A stretch of DNA of 64,000 bases from Diaphorobacter sp. HDW4A. Lineage in GTDB: Bacteria; Pseudomonadota; Gammaproteobacteria; Burkholderiales; Burkholderiaceae_C. Position 1 is the stretch's first letter; the number at the start of each line of letters is the position of its first letter. The stretch is from contig NZ_CP049910.1 of the NCBI RefSeq assembly GCF_011305995.1, positions 930,001-994,000 on the forward strand, given 5' to 3'. Below are positions 43,148-51,195 of this stretch, piece after piece. Made by a program: the position numbers and the translations under genes. The notes below the pieces were generated by a model, which was not told where the DNA came from, searched no databases, and worked only from the letters and a program-made list of their open reading frames with translations.

Positions 43148-43173
43148 AACGCCCGGCGCAGGGGCCAGGCGTT
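43148..43173 (-). terminator. Hairpin downstream of exbD
   Basis: The imperfect stem AACGCCTGGC / GCCGGGCGTT lies about 45 nt after the exbD stop. No T-run follows on the minus strand, so termination would need Rho or be weak. Confidence 0.4.
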
Positions 43174-43218
43174 GATGATGTCGATGGCACCTTGGGTGGG
43201 TGCGATCTGGATGGCGGT

Positions 43219-43629
43219 TTACTTGGCCGGATCGGTCACGAAACCGATCTTCTTGATGCCTGTGCGCTGCGCGGCCGACATGGCCTGCGCCACACGTTCG
43301 TAGCGCACGTTCTTGTCACCGCGGATGTGCAGATCGGGCTGCGGTTCCTTGGCGGCTTCCACCGCCAGACGGGGCTCGAGTTCCTCGTCAGTGATGTCGA
43401 GTTCGTTCCAGTGGTACTTGCCGTCTTCGGTGACTGACAGCCGGATGGTCTCCGGCTTGAGCACTTCCTCGGTATTGGAGGCGCGCGGCAGGTCGACTGG
43501 AACAGCGTGTTTGATCACCGGCACGGTGATGATGAAGATGATGAGTAGCACCAGCATAACGTCCACGAGTGGCGTCATGTTGATCTCGTTCATCACTTCA
43601 TCGGACTCATCCTGTGTGCCAAAAGCCAT
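43219..43629 (-). CDS. exbD: Biopolymer transport protein ExbD
   Basis: This 136-residue protein has a short cytoplasmic N-terminus, one membrane helix (VDVMLVLLIIFIITVPVI, about 22-39) and a periplasmic domain. The segment INMTPLVDVMLVLLIIF includes the helix Asp that carries protons in the ExbB-ExbD motor. It works with ExbB and TonB to power outer-membrane uptake of iron complexes or heme. It is 6 nt downstream of exbB, at the end of a probable Bfd-like-tonB-exbB-exbD unit. Confidence 0.97.
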   Translation of the reverse strand: MAFGTQDESDEVMNEINMTPLVDVMLVLLIIFIITVPVIKHAVPVDLPRASNTEEVLKPETIRLSVTEDGKYHWNELDITDEELEPRLAVEAAKEPQPDLHIRGDKNVRYERVAQAMSAAQRTGIKKIGFVTDPAK

Positions 43630-43635
43630 GGCGAA

Positions 43636-44352
43636 TTACCCCTTCTTGATCGGCAACACCTTGCCGGATTCGCCGTGCGAGGAAACACGGGCACCGGTCA
43701 CGAAGTAGGCGTGCAGATCGTGTGCAAAGCTGTTGAGACCATTCAGGATCGACTTGTTGCCGCGTACCAGAGCGTTGTAGCCCAGCACGGCGGGAATGGC
43801 CACGGCCAAGCCCAGGGCGGTCATGATCAGCGCTTCGCCGATGGGACCAGCCACCTTGTCGATGGTTGATTGGCCCGATGTGCCGATGGCGACCAGCGCG
43901 TGGTAGATGCCCCAGACGGTGCCGAACAGGCCGATGAATGGTGCAGTCGAGCCGACGGAGGCCAGGATCGCCAGACCCGATTGCAGGCGGGCGGTGAATT
44001 CGTCGATACAGTTGCGCAGGCAGCGCGTGACCCAGTCGCTCACGTCCAGCGAGTCATGCAGATGTGCCTGGGTATTGCGGTGGTGGGCAGTGGCTTCGCG
44101 GCCTTCGAGGGCCAGGATGCGGAAGGGGTTGCTCGGGTCGCTGCCCAGCTTGGTCATGCCGGCGGCGAAGTCTTCGCTGTGCCAGAAATCGCGCGCCACT
44201 TTGGCGTCTTTCTTGAAGCGCCAGATGTCGAGCGCCTTGATGATGATGACGATCCACGATGCCAGCGACATGGCCAGCAAGAGAATTGCGACGAACCGGG
44301 TAACGAAGTCACCTTGTATCCAGACATTGGCGATGCCAAATTGGGAATTCAT
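43636..44352 (-). CDS. exbB: MotA/TolQ/ExbB proton channel family protein
   Basis: This 238-residue protein has three membrane helices: near residues 17-38 (FVAILLLAMSLASWIVIIIKAL), about 130-150 and about 173-195. The conserved ASVGSTAPFIGLFGTVWGIYHALVAIG and GEALIMTALGLAVAIPAVLGYN segments form the proton path with ExbD. It lies between tonB (26 nt) and exbD (6 nt). The order and the presence of tonB favour ExbB over TolQ. Confidence 0.96.
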   Translation of the reverse strand: MNSQFGIANVWIQGDFVTRFVAILLLAMSLASWIVIIIKALDIWRFKKDAKVARDFWHSEDFAAGMTKLGSDPSNPFRILALEGREATAHHRNTQAHLHDSLDVSDWVTRCLRNCIDEFTARLQSGLAILASVGSTAPFIGLFGTVWGIYHALVAIGTSGQSTIDKVAGPIGEALIMTALGLAVAIPAVLGYNALVRGNKSILNGLNSFAHDLHAYFVTGARVSSHGESGKVLPIKKG

Positions 44353-44378
44353 GAGGAACAGCTCCTGCGAAACGAAAT

Positions 44379-45113
44379 TTATTGTTGAAGAACGAAATTG
44401 ACGGGCACCAGATATTCCATGGCCTCGGCAACGCCATTGCGTTTGCCTGGCACGAATTTCCAGCGCTTGACGGTATCGATGGCGGCGTTGTCCAGACGCT
44501 CGAAGCCGCTGGATTTGGCGAGTTCGACGCGTTCGGGCAAGCCTTGCGCACTGATCAGCACGCGCAGCGTCACCTTGCCTTGCTCACCCAGACGTCGGCT
44601 GACGGCGGGGAAGGTAGGCGACGGATTGTTTAGATACGCTGCGTTGCTCGACGGCAGCTCAATCTTGGGCGCGGCTGGTGCCACAGGCGCGGCGGGAGCC
44701 GGGCTGGGTGCGGCGACCGGAGGTGCTGGCGGCGCAGGCGGTGCCGGAGGCGTAGGCGAAATGACGTCCGGCGAGCCTGTGGGCGCATTGGGCGAAGGTG
44801 TCGGGTCCTTGATGGCCGCCGGCAACTGTGCCTTGGGCTTGGGGGGCGTGGGTGCAGGCTTGGGCGGCGTGGGCTTTGGTGGAGGAGGCGTGGGGACCGG
44901 CGGTGCGGGGGGCGTGGGCGGTGCAGCGGGTGGAGCCGAGGTGATGAACTCGCTGATCAGCTGCACGGGAGTGATGACTTCCGGCAACGTGTGCTTGCCC
45001 ATGCCCGCTTGAATGGCCCACAGCGCTGCGATGTGAAGCGCCAGAACGGAACCCGCCACGACCGTATTGCGACCAACCTGTGTTGTGGTGTCTATTTGAT
45101 CAATCTGGGACAT
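44379..45113 (-). CDS. tonB: TonB energy-transducing protein
   Basis: This protein has 244 residues from MSQIDQIDTTT. An N-terminal signal-anchor helix (VVAGSVLALHIAALWAIQA) is followed by a periplasmic Pro/Ala/Lys-rich spacer of about 110 residues with several PPKP and PPAP units. The C-terminal TonB domain covers about 165-244: YPAVSRRLGEQGKVTLRVLI-like and GFERLDNAAIDTVKRWKFVPG. It transmits proton-motive force from ExbBD to outer-membrane receptors. The spacer is long enough to span the periplasm. It is preceded by the Bfd-like gene and a possible 24-aa ORF. Confidence 0.97.
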   Translation of the reverse strand: MSQIDQIDTTTQVGRNTVVAGSVLALHIAALWAIQAGMGKHTLPEVITPVQLISEFITSAPPAAPPTPPAPPVPTPPPPKPTPPKPAPTPPKPKAQLPAAIKDPTPSPNAPTGSPDVISPTPPAPPAPPAPPVAAPSPAPAAPVAPAAPKIELPSSNAAYLNNPSPTFPAVSRRLGEQGKVTLRVLISAQGLPERVELAKSSGFERLDNAAIDTVKRWKFVPGKRNGVAEAMEYLVPVNFVLQQ

Positions 45114-45192
45114 AGAAAAGGCGGCCAACAGGCGCTTTGGAAATCCTCAAGCGCTGTCAGCGGCCGGGTATTCGAGGTGTTCGAGGTGTTGA

Positions 45193-45267
45193 TTATTTGC
45201 GCAGAACCCACCAAACCGAGCCTACGACAAGAATCAAACTGCCTGCGAGTGTCGAGATGAATTCCAT
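45193..45267 (-). CDS. Hidden 24-residue single-helix membrane peptide ORF
   Basis: An ATG at 45267 opens a 25-codon frame (MEFISTLAG...VWWVLRK, then TAA). It starts inside the last codons of the Bfd-like gene in another frame and ends 79 nt before tonB. GAGAG lies about 8-12 nt before the ATG. The peptide is one hydrophobic segment (LAGSLILVVGSVWWVL) with a positive C-terminus, the look of a small membrane protein. No family is recognised. Conservation would be needed to be sure; it could be chance in a non-coding gap. Confidence 0.4.
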   Translation of the reverse strand: MEFISTLAGSLILVVGSVWWVLRK

Positions 45268-45506
45268 GCTTTGCTCTCTGTAATGGAGTTGGCAAGCTGG
45301 ATCGTCTTCGGCGCAGTTTCGTTGTGCAGAGCGGCCACGGGGCCGGACGCGCAACACTGGGACACCACATCACGGGCGCACTGCTCGCAGCGACCGCATT
45401 GGGTGGCGACACCCAGTTCGAATTGAATTTCGTCGAAGCTCATGCCTGCGTGCGCATGGCGTGCGATTTCGCGGTCAGAGACTCGGCGGCAAACACAGAC
45501 GATCAT
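45234..45506 (-). CDS. Bacterioferritin-associated ferredoxin-like [2Fe-2S] protein
   Basis: This 90-residue protein has the BFD-type Cys pattern: MIVCVCRRVSD (CxC, residues 4 and 6) and ATQCGRCEQCARD (CxxC at about 37 and 40). It binds a [2Fe-2S] cluster and, in well-studied species, reduces iron in bacterioferritin to release it. The C-terminal 30 residues beyond the fold are polar and not typical. It is transcribed ahead of tonB-exbB-exbD and preceded by a palindromic Fur-box candidate (45560-45578), consistent with iron-starvation control. Confidence 0.88.
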   Translation of the reverse strand: MIVCVCRRVSDREIARHAHAGMSFDEIQFELGVATQCGRCEQCARDVVSQCCASGPVAALHNETAPKTIQLANSITESKAWNSSRHSQAV

Positions 45507-45559
45507 GGTGCAAAGAGGCCTAGCTGGCTTGTTGAATAAACGTACTGGAAGCGATTATA

Positions 45560-45578
45560 AATGCGAATTTATCGCATT
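45560..45578. promoter_or_regulatory. Fur-box candidate upstream of the Bfd-like gene
   Basis: AATGCGA and TCGCATT are perfect 7-bp arms with a 5-nt centre (ATTTA), resembling betaproteobacterial Fur sites. It lies 54 bp before the Bfd-like start codon in an AT-rich stretch. Confidence 0.55.
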
Positions 45579-45658
45579 CGCAATATTTATCACCTTCATG
45601 TCGTGTAACTATTGCGTAGAACCCGCACGACCCAAGGGCCATCAGCAATGCAGAGGCG

Positions 45659-45690
45659 AAAAAAAACCGACGGGCCAGTGCCGGTCGGTT
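45659..45690 (-). terminator. Intrinsic terminator after the SWIB gene
   Basis: On the minus strand the stem AACCGAC...GTCGGTT is followed by a run of eight T. It ends 47 nt after the SWIB stop codon. Confidence 0.85.
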
Positions 45691-45736
45691 TCTTTCGAGA
45701 CGGCGCCAACCCTGAGGTAAGCGCTCTCTTTTGGGC

Positions 45737-46033
45737 TTACTTGACGTGCTTGCCGATCAGGCCAGCCATCTCGAACATCGAGACTTGGGGCTTGCCGAAG
45801 ACTTCCTTGAGCTTGGCGTCGGCGTTGATCATGCGCTTGTTGGCCGCATCTTGCAGGTTGTGGGCCTTGATGTACGTCCACAGCTTGCTGATGATCTCCG
45901 TACGGGGCAGCGGAGCCGAGCCGACGACTGCAGCCAGAGCGGGGCTGGGAGTCAAAGGCTTCATGAATGCCGCGTTGGGTGTGCGCTTCTTTGCGGGTGC
46001 TGCCTTGTCGGTGGACTTGGATGCAGTTGCCAT
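45737..46033 (-). CDS. SWIB/MDM2 domain protein
   Basis: This 98-residue protein has a basic Ala/Lys/Thr-rich N-terminus of about 20 residues, then a full SWIB domain. The domain reads FMKPLTPSPALAAVVGSAPLPRTEIISKLWTYIKAHNLQD, then KRMINADAKLKEVFGK and SMFEMAGLIGKHVK. The domain is mostly eukaryotic (chromatin remodellers, MDM2) and also occurs in chlamydiae and some proteobacteria. A DNA- or nucleoid-associated role is suggested by the basic tail and by analogy, but unproven. It stands alone with its own terminator. Confidence 0.92.
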   Translation of the reverse strand: MATASKSTDKAAPAKKRTPNAAFMKPLTPSPALAAVVGSAPLPRTEIISKLWTYIKAHNLQDAANKRMINADAKLKEVFGKPQVSMFEMAGLIGKHVK

Positions 46034-46762
46034 GTTGGATATCCCTTGTTCGAGAAATAGTGAAAAGACTCACCAGCGAAAAGCTGCTGCTCCACTGGCT
46101 GAGGCAGATGCTAATGGGAAAAAAACGGGTTTCCAAGGCGGGGAAACGATTTTTTGCCTTCATTTGTTTCCGCTGGTTTGATAGTCAGATACTTGTTTTG
46201 GGATGATCGCTCCTCTGAGACGCTGCGGCATAGGCGGATTGGGCGCTTCCCTCGAGGCCATGAATCACCGAGAGGCGTTCAAGTGAGAGAGGGAATGCAC
46301 TCAACGTATCACTGGCAGATCGATCTGCAAGCTACTGATTTATAGGTGATTGTGCGTCTCTTGCTCCTTCTGTGCTGGCGAGGACATTCGACGTTCAGCA
46401 GGTGCAGTTTCTCTTGGGCGTCACTCTGGAGACTTTGGGAATGAAAGTGGTGATTTCTGCGCTGTCACTCTCAAAGAGGCTTTCGATGGACGGCTGTAAT
46501 TAACTATTGGTTACAAACCCTGGTGGCGCTCTTGGGCAACAGTTCGGCGTCTCGAGAGAGCGATGGGTGGTTTTCTAGGGTATTCCCCTTGGATGGTGAC
46601 GGGTGAGGGGGACCATTTTTGTTGGCTTGATGCAAATTCAGACTGTCATGTTTTGCCTTTGGCGCGCGAGTCTGAATGGGTGAGATTCATGGCACAGTGA
46701 TGCATCAAAGATCAGACGCTGATTGCGTTCACGAATCAACCATCGGAAGGAAGGCAAGACAT
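46034..46762. other. Long gene-free region between the SWIB gene and rraA
   Basis: About 730 bp without a convincing gene. GC content is lower than in coding neighbours. Short open frames exist (for example 46154-46345) but lack ribosome-binding sites and protein-like composition. It must contain the promoters of the SWIB gene (minus) and rraA (plus). I see no repeat, tRNA or strong hairpin. A decayed gene is possible. Confidence 0.4.
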
Positions 46763-47269
46763 ATGACATCCACCCCAGCCCAGAACATCAGCACTTGCGA
46801 TCTTTGCGATGCGCATCTCAAGGACGATACGGGTGCATTCCGCGTACTGCCCCCGGTGTTCCAGGACTTCGGTGGCAAGCCTGCTTTCGCGGGGGCCATT
46901 GCCACGGTCAAGTGCTTCGAGGACAACTCCGGCGTGAAGGCGGCGGTCGAGACGCCGGGCAATGGCCGAGTGCTCGTGGTGGATGGCGGCGGTTCCGTGC
47001 GCCGCGCGTTGGTCGGTGGCAATGTGGCTGCGACGGCTGCGAAGAACGGCTGGGCGGGCATCGTGGTCTACGGCGCGGTGAGGGATATCGCGGAGCTGCG
47101 CCAGACGCCCATCGGCATCCGTGCGCTTGCACTCATTCCGCTGCCCACCGAGAAGCGCGGCGAGGGGCAGTCCGGCGTGACGGTGCTGATCTCCGGCGTC
47201 TGGGTGCGTCCAGACGAGTGGCTCTATGCCGATGCCGATGGCATCGTGATCGGCGCGAAGCAGCTCTGA
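46763..47269 (+). CDS. rraA: Ribonuclease E activity regulator RraA
   Basis: This protein has 168 residues from MTSTPAQNIS, preceded by AAGGAAGG; an ATG 87 nt upstream has no support. Characteristic segments are STCDLCDAHLKDDTGAFRVLPPVFQDFGG, GRVLVVDGGGSVRRALVGGNVAATAAKNGWAG and IVVYGAVRDIAELRQTPIGIRAL. RraA binds RNase E and lowers mRNA decay in E. coli. The same fold includes 4-hydroxy-4-methyl-2-oxoglutarate aldolases, so an aldolase role is possible; the G-x-VRD and length fit both. It converges on the DMT transporter with a 19-bp gap. Confidence 0.9.
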   Translation: MTSTPAQNISTCDLCDAHLKDDTGAFRVLPPVFQDFGGKPAFAGAIATVKCFEDNSGVKAAVETPGNGRVLVVDGGGSVRRALVGGNVAATAAKNGWAGIVVYGAVRDIAELRQTPIGIRALALIPLPTEKRGEGQSGVTVLISGVWVRPDEWLYADADGIVIGAKQL

Positions 47270-47288
47270 TCAGGCAGGTTTGAGGAGG

Positions 47289-48218
47289 TCAGTGATGGGA
47301 TGCCGCTGCGCCGTTTCGTGAGGGCAGTGTGGCCAGTACTACGCTGGCCAGCGCAATGCCAAAGGCGATCAGCTGCAATTGGGTGAAGTGCTCGCCCAGT
47401 ACCAGCACACCGAAAAGCGCTGCACTCACCGGCAGCAGTACCGTGAAGATGCCGCCCTGCGCGGCGGGAACCACCTTGAGACCGGTCATCCACAGCCACA
47501 CTGTCCACATGCAGGCGGCGAGGGCGTAGAACAGCAGGAGCAGCCAGATCTTGCCCGGAACGGCTGCAAAATCGAAGTGCCATGCGAAATACAGCCCGAA
47601 CGGCGTTGCCAGTGCGAATCCCCACAGATTGATGAGCGACGTGATGCGCTTTGGTCCGAGCGCTCCAGTGAGCTTCTTGCCAATCACTGAATACGCTGCC
47701 TCGCAGATCGATGCGGCCACCAGCAGCGTGTAGCCCAGCCATTCCAGATTGGCTTTGCCCGAGCCGGCAGCGCCCATCTCCGGATGCTGCGGCTTGGCGA
47801 AGGAAAACAGCGCAATGCCGAGCACCGCGCACACCACCGCAACCCAGGTGCGGGTAGCGATGTGCTCGCGCAGAAACAACCAGCTCATCACCGCCACACA
47901 CGCAGGGATGGAGGCCATGATCACGCCGGCCGAGGTCGCGCTGGTCATGCTCACGCCGGAAATCATGCAGATGGTGAACAGGAAATTGCCAAGGAACGAC
48001 TGCAGAAAGAGCAGTCCGCGCGTCTGCCTGGTCATCGGTGGCTCGTCGGCTCCCTTGCGCAGCCAATGCGGCATGGCCAGCACGCCGATTCCGAAGCGTA
48101 GCCAAGCCAGCAGAAAAATGGGGAAGGTCGCCGCCAGAGGCTTGGAGAGCGCAACATAGCTGCCGACGAGCATCATGCTCAAAGCCAGGCATGAATAGGC
48201 AACAGAGCGGCTGATCAT
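47289..48218 (-). CDS. DMT-superfamily (EamA) transporter
   Basis: This 309-residue protein has ten hydrophobic helices arranged as two EamA repeats of about 140 residues. Landmarks are WLRFGIGVLAMPHWLR, SATSAGVIMASIPACVAVMSWLFLRE and, in the second half, VPAAQGGIFTVLLPVSAALFGVLVLGE. Members export amino acids or other metabolites, but the substrate here is unknown. It is convergent with rraA. The 418-bp AT-rich region at its 5' side separates it from aceA, which is divergent. Confidence 0.9.
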   Translation of the reverse strand: MISRSVAYSCLALSMMLVGSYVALSKPLAATFPIFLLAWLRFGIGVLAMPHWLRKGADEPPMTRQTRGLLFLQSFLGNFLFTICMISGVSMTSATSAGVIMASIPACVAVMSWLFLREHIATRTWVAVVCAVLGIALFSFAKPQHPEMGAAGSGKANLEWLGYTLLVAASICEAAYSVIGKKLTGALGPKRITSLINLWGFALATPFGLYFAWHFDFAAVPGKIWLLLLFYALAACMWTVWLWMTGLKVVPAAQGGIFTVLLPVSAALFGVLVLGEHFTQLQLIAFGIALASVVLATLPSRNGAAASHH

Positions 48219-48636
48219 GGTGAGTGACTGAAATCGGGAAGAGGATGTGATGGCACGCGACGCTAGGGACGCTTGTGCGCCCGTGCATCATGCCTGAAGC
48301 CGAAGCGGCATAGAAAGGGCGTGGGCGGCGGGGTTGCCGAGCGCTGATGGCGAATTCATTTCATTTTTCGCTATGTGAAGTAATAATTTCACAACATGAA
48401 AAGTAAAAATGTTGCGTTGCGACATTTTTTCTCGATACAAGAAATGTGATTTCGTATTCAGAAATTCAATCGCTAAGTCATTGATTTTAAATTAATAAAA
48501 ATATCTCTTATATAAGACATAAGATTGAATTCAACTCTTATACAAGACTTAAAGTTGTCTCCAACGGCAAAGCAAATTCCCCACCCTGCGATGCCACCGC
48601 TTTTGCAAACCTTTCTTTCCTTTTAGGAGAATTTCC
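48219..48636. other. AT-rich divergent promoter region between the DMT gene and aceA
   Basis: This is the most AT-rich stretch in the window. It contains two near-palindromes TCTTATATAAGA (48506-48517) and TCTTATACAAGA (48536-48547), followed by AGGAG at 48626-48630 upstream of the aceA ATG. The centres of the palindromes are 30 bp apart. No gene is present. Confidence 0.7.
48506..48547. promoter_or_regulatory. Paired TCTTATAYAAGA operator candidates upstream of aceA
   Basis: TCTTATATAAGA at 48506-48517 is a perfect palindrome; TCTTATACAAGA at 48536-48547 differs at one base. The centre spacing of 30 bp is about three helical turns, so two dimers could bind on one face. They lie 90-131 bp before the aceA start. 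The regulator is unidentified. Confidence 0.55.
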
Positions 48637-49965
48637 ATGTCCAAGCTGACCAATCAACTGAGCCGCGAACAGCAAATTGCCGCCCTCGAAAAGGACTGGG
48701 CACAGAACCCCCGTTGGAAGGGTGTGAAGCGCAACTACTCTGCCGCTGATGTGGTGCGTCTGCGTGGCAGCCTGCAGCCAGAAAACACGCTGGCACAGCG
48801 CGGTGCTGAAGTGCTGTGGGAAAAGATCAATGGCAGCTCCAAGAAGGGCTACGTGAACGCATTCGGTGCTATCTCTGCTGGTCAGGCCATGCAACAGGCC
48901 AAGGCTGGCCTGGAAGCGGTGTACCTGTCGGGCTGGCAGGTCGCCGCTGACGGCAATACCAGCGAAACCATGTACCCCGACCAGTCGCTGTACGCCTATG
49001 ATTCGGTGCCGACCATGGTTCGCCGCATCAACAACACCTTCAAGCGCGCTGACGAAATCCAGTGGGGCCGTGGTATCAACCCGGGCGACAAGGAATTCAT
49101 TGACTACTTCCTGCCTATCGTGGCGGACGCTGAAGCCGGTTTCGGTGGCGTTCTGAATGCCTTCGAATTGATGAAGAACATGATCGCTGCAGGTGCTGCT
49201 GGCGTTCACTTTGAAGACCAATTGGCTGCGGTGAAGAAGTGCGGCCACATGGGTGGCAAGGTGCTGGTTCCTACCCAGGAAGCCTGTGAAAAGCTGAATG
49301 CAGCGCGCTTCGCTGCCGACGTGATGGGTGTGTCCACCATCGTTTTGGCCCGCACCGATGCAGAAGCGGCCAATCTGATCACCAGCGATTATGACGCCAA
49401 CGACAAGCCTTTCCTGACCGGCGAGCGCACTCAAGAAGGTTTCTACCGCGTCAAGAACGGTCTGGAGCAAGCCATCAGCCGCGGCGTGGCCTATGCGCCT
49501 TACGCTGATCTGGTGTGGTGCGAAACCGGCGTGCCGGACATTGGCTTCGCCCGTGAATTCGCCCAAGCCGTGCACGCCGCATGTCCAGGCAAGCTGCTGT
49601 CTTACAACTGCTCGCCATCCTTCAACTGGAAGAAGAACCTCAACGACGCGCAGATCGCATCGTTCCAGGAAGACCTCTCGGCTCTGGGCTACAAGTTTCA
49701 GTTCATCACGCTGGCCGGTATCCACAGCAACTGGTACAACACCTTCAAGTTCGCCCATGCATACGCTCGCGGCGAAGGCATGAAGCACTACGTTGAAATG
49801 GTGCAGGAACCTGAATTCGCAGCTCGCGATTTGGGCTACACCTTCGTGTCGCATCAGCAAGAAGTGGGCGCAGGCTACTTCGATGACGTGACTACCGTGA
49901 TTCAGGGCGGCTCGTCCAGCGTGAAGGCGCTGACCGGTTCCACCGAAGAAGAGCAGTTCCACTGA
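48637..49965 (+). CDS. aceA: Isocitrate lyase
   Basis: This 442-residue enzyme splits isocitrate into succinate and glyoxylate, the entry step of the glyoxylate shunt needed for growth on acetate or fatty acids. The catalytic loop [10 protein letters not shown] places the nucleophilic Cys at residue 202; [11 protein letters not shown] and [10 protein letters not shown] are further family motifs. Length is close to E. coli AceA (434). Codon use is strongly biased, typical of a highly expressed gene. Malate synthase is not adjacent. A paired palindrome lies upstream and a strong terminator downstream. Confidence 0.98.
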   Translation: MSKLTNQLSREQQIAALEKDWAQNPRWKGVKRNYSAADVVRLRGSLQPENTLAQRGAEVLWEKINGSSKKGYVNAFGAISAGQAMQQAKAGLEAVYLSGWQVAADGNTSETMYPDQSLYAYDSVPTMVRRINNTFKRADEIQWGRGINPGDKEFIDYFLPIVADAEAGFGGVLNAFELMKNMIAAGAAGVHFEDQLAAVKKCGHMGGKVLVPTQEACEKLNAARFAADVMGVSTIVLARTDAEAANLITSDYDANDKPFLTGERTQEGFYRVKNGLEQAISRGVAYAPYADLVWCETGVPDIGFAREFAQAVHAACPGKLLSYNCSPSFNWKKNLNDAQIASFQEDLSALGYKFQFITLAGIHSNWYNTFKFAHAYARGEGMKHYVEMVQEPEFAARDLGYTFVSHQQEVGAGYFDDVTTVIQGGSSSVKALTGSTEEEQFH

Positions 49966-50053
49966 TCTCTGAAGGGGTGGCGTTGCACCGCAAGGGTGGC
50001 CCGACAGGGCGCGGTGCAGTGTCAGTCCGACAGTGAGGCTCCAGGGAGAAAAG

Positions 50054-50090
50054 AAAGCCCGCGGCAGTTTGCCGTGGGCTTTTCTGTTTT
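50054..50090 (+). terminator. Intrinsic terminator after aceA
   Basis: The stem AAAGCCCGCGGCA / TGCCGTGGGCTTT with loop GTT is followed by TCTGTTTT. It lies about 90 nt after the aceA stop. Confidence 0.88.
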
Positions 50091-50114
50091 GCGCTCCGGG
50101 AATGGACGCGCATG

Positions 50115-50145
50115 AAAAAGGCGCCCGGAACTGCTTCCGGGCGCC
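50115..50145 (-). terminator. Terminator for the YXWGXW lipoprotein gene
   Basis: On the minus strand GGCGCCCGGAA-GCAG-TTCCGGGCGCC is followed by TTTTTC. It lies about 220 nt downstream of the stop at 50366, so the message would have a long 3' region. Confidence 0.75.
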
Positions 50146-50365
50146 TAGTCTGGATGGAGCATGGCGCGCCCACCATTGTTGCGCCAGAAACTCACGTAAT
50201 CGTGACGGTGATCTTGCCACCGCTCCATCACAGGCCCGTTGTCAGGTGGCGCTCTTGGGTGGGGGAACAGATGATCTGGTTGCATTCGTGCGTTTGCCGA
50301 TGGCTGGGCTTTTGCGTCACGCCCGCGCCGTCAGAAAGGTGCCGTCCTTCTGTCTGATTGTTGCC

Positions 50366-50734
50366 TCAGCGGCGCCAGCCGCCACGATGGGAGTACCAGC
50401 CGCCGCGCGGCCCTCTGTCCCAGCGCTGAGGTTGCCAGTGATAGCCGGGACGGCCGTGTTCATAGCGACCGGGCACCCACGTATGGCGACCGCCGGACCA
50501 GTTCCAGAACCCACCAATCCACACAGCGCCCAGATAGGGTGCAACCGGGATGGTCTCCACATACGGTGCTGGGGGTGCAATGGGTGCGTATACCGGTGCG
50601 TAGGCTTGCGTGTCCGGAATGTTGCTGTATGGGTCGCTGTAATAGGGCTGTCCTACGGGCGCGACAATGCAGCCGGTCAGGGTGACCGCAGAGAGTGCAG
50701 CTCCGGCAAGCCAGAGGCGGGAGTGTGGAAACAT
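50366..50734 (-). CDS. Small Tyr/Trp-rich lipoprotein (YXWGXW-type)
   Basis: This 122-residue protein has a lipoprotein signal ending LTGCIV (Cys at about 22). A Pro/Tyr-rich stretch follows, then aromatic repeats such as VWIGGFWNWSGGRHTWVPGRYE and GYHWQPQRWDRGPRGGWYSHRGGWRR. Proteins with repeated YxWxxG/W units of this kind occur widely in Burkholderiales outer envelopes, with no known function. The positively charged Gly/Arg/Trp-rich tail suggests surface or peptidoglycan contact. A terminator lies some 220 nt downstream, and the gene diverges from thrS. Confidence 0.8.
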   Translation of the reverse strand: MFPHSRLWLAGAALSAVTLTGCIVAPVGQPYYSDPYSNIPDTQAYAPVYAPIAPPAPYVETIPVAPYLGAVWIGGFWNWSGGRHTWVPGRYEHGRPGYHWQPQRWDRGPRGGWYSHRGGWRR

Positions 50735-51183
50735 GGCGAAGTCCTCTCAAGCCCCCGAATCGAAACAGGGGGCAGTGCTGATTCAACGAGGGATGGCGGC
50801 AAACCGTTGTCAGTCAGGGCTTGCTTTGCGAAGCTTTACGTTGAAGTTACAGATGTTGAAGTTGTTCAATGCGTAGCTTTTGTTGCGGGTTTGGGGCTTG
50901 CACGGAGCTGCCTTGTGCACTCCGCGTTAAAATGCTTGGCATTGCCTCTTTGGAGGTTCGGAGTTTCCTGGTTGCCCGAGTCGGGTGGCCTCTTTTGACG
51001 GGCAGAAAGGCGCCTTTGGTTATGACACCGCGAACGCAAAGCTCTACGGGGATCCCCCCGCTTGCCTGAAGGTGCATGACCGCGCACCTTCGTGTGCAGG
51101 TCTGTTTGTCGACAATCCGTTTTTTCAAGTTTGCGCGGCCTGTCCGCGCATTTGTTTTTCAGCGTCGCGACCCACTCGCGAGA
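50735..51183 (+). other. Long thrS leader/promoter region
   Basis: This 449-bp stretch holds the promoters of the small lipoprotein gene (minus) and of thrS (plus). GTTGAAGTT occurs twice near 50831 and 50849, and CCCGAGTCGGG near 50980 can form a hairpin. I cannot identify a threonine attenuator or a translational operator with confidence. Confidence 0.35.
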
Positions 51184-51195
51184 ATGCACAACAAC

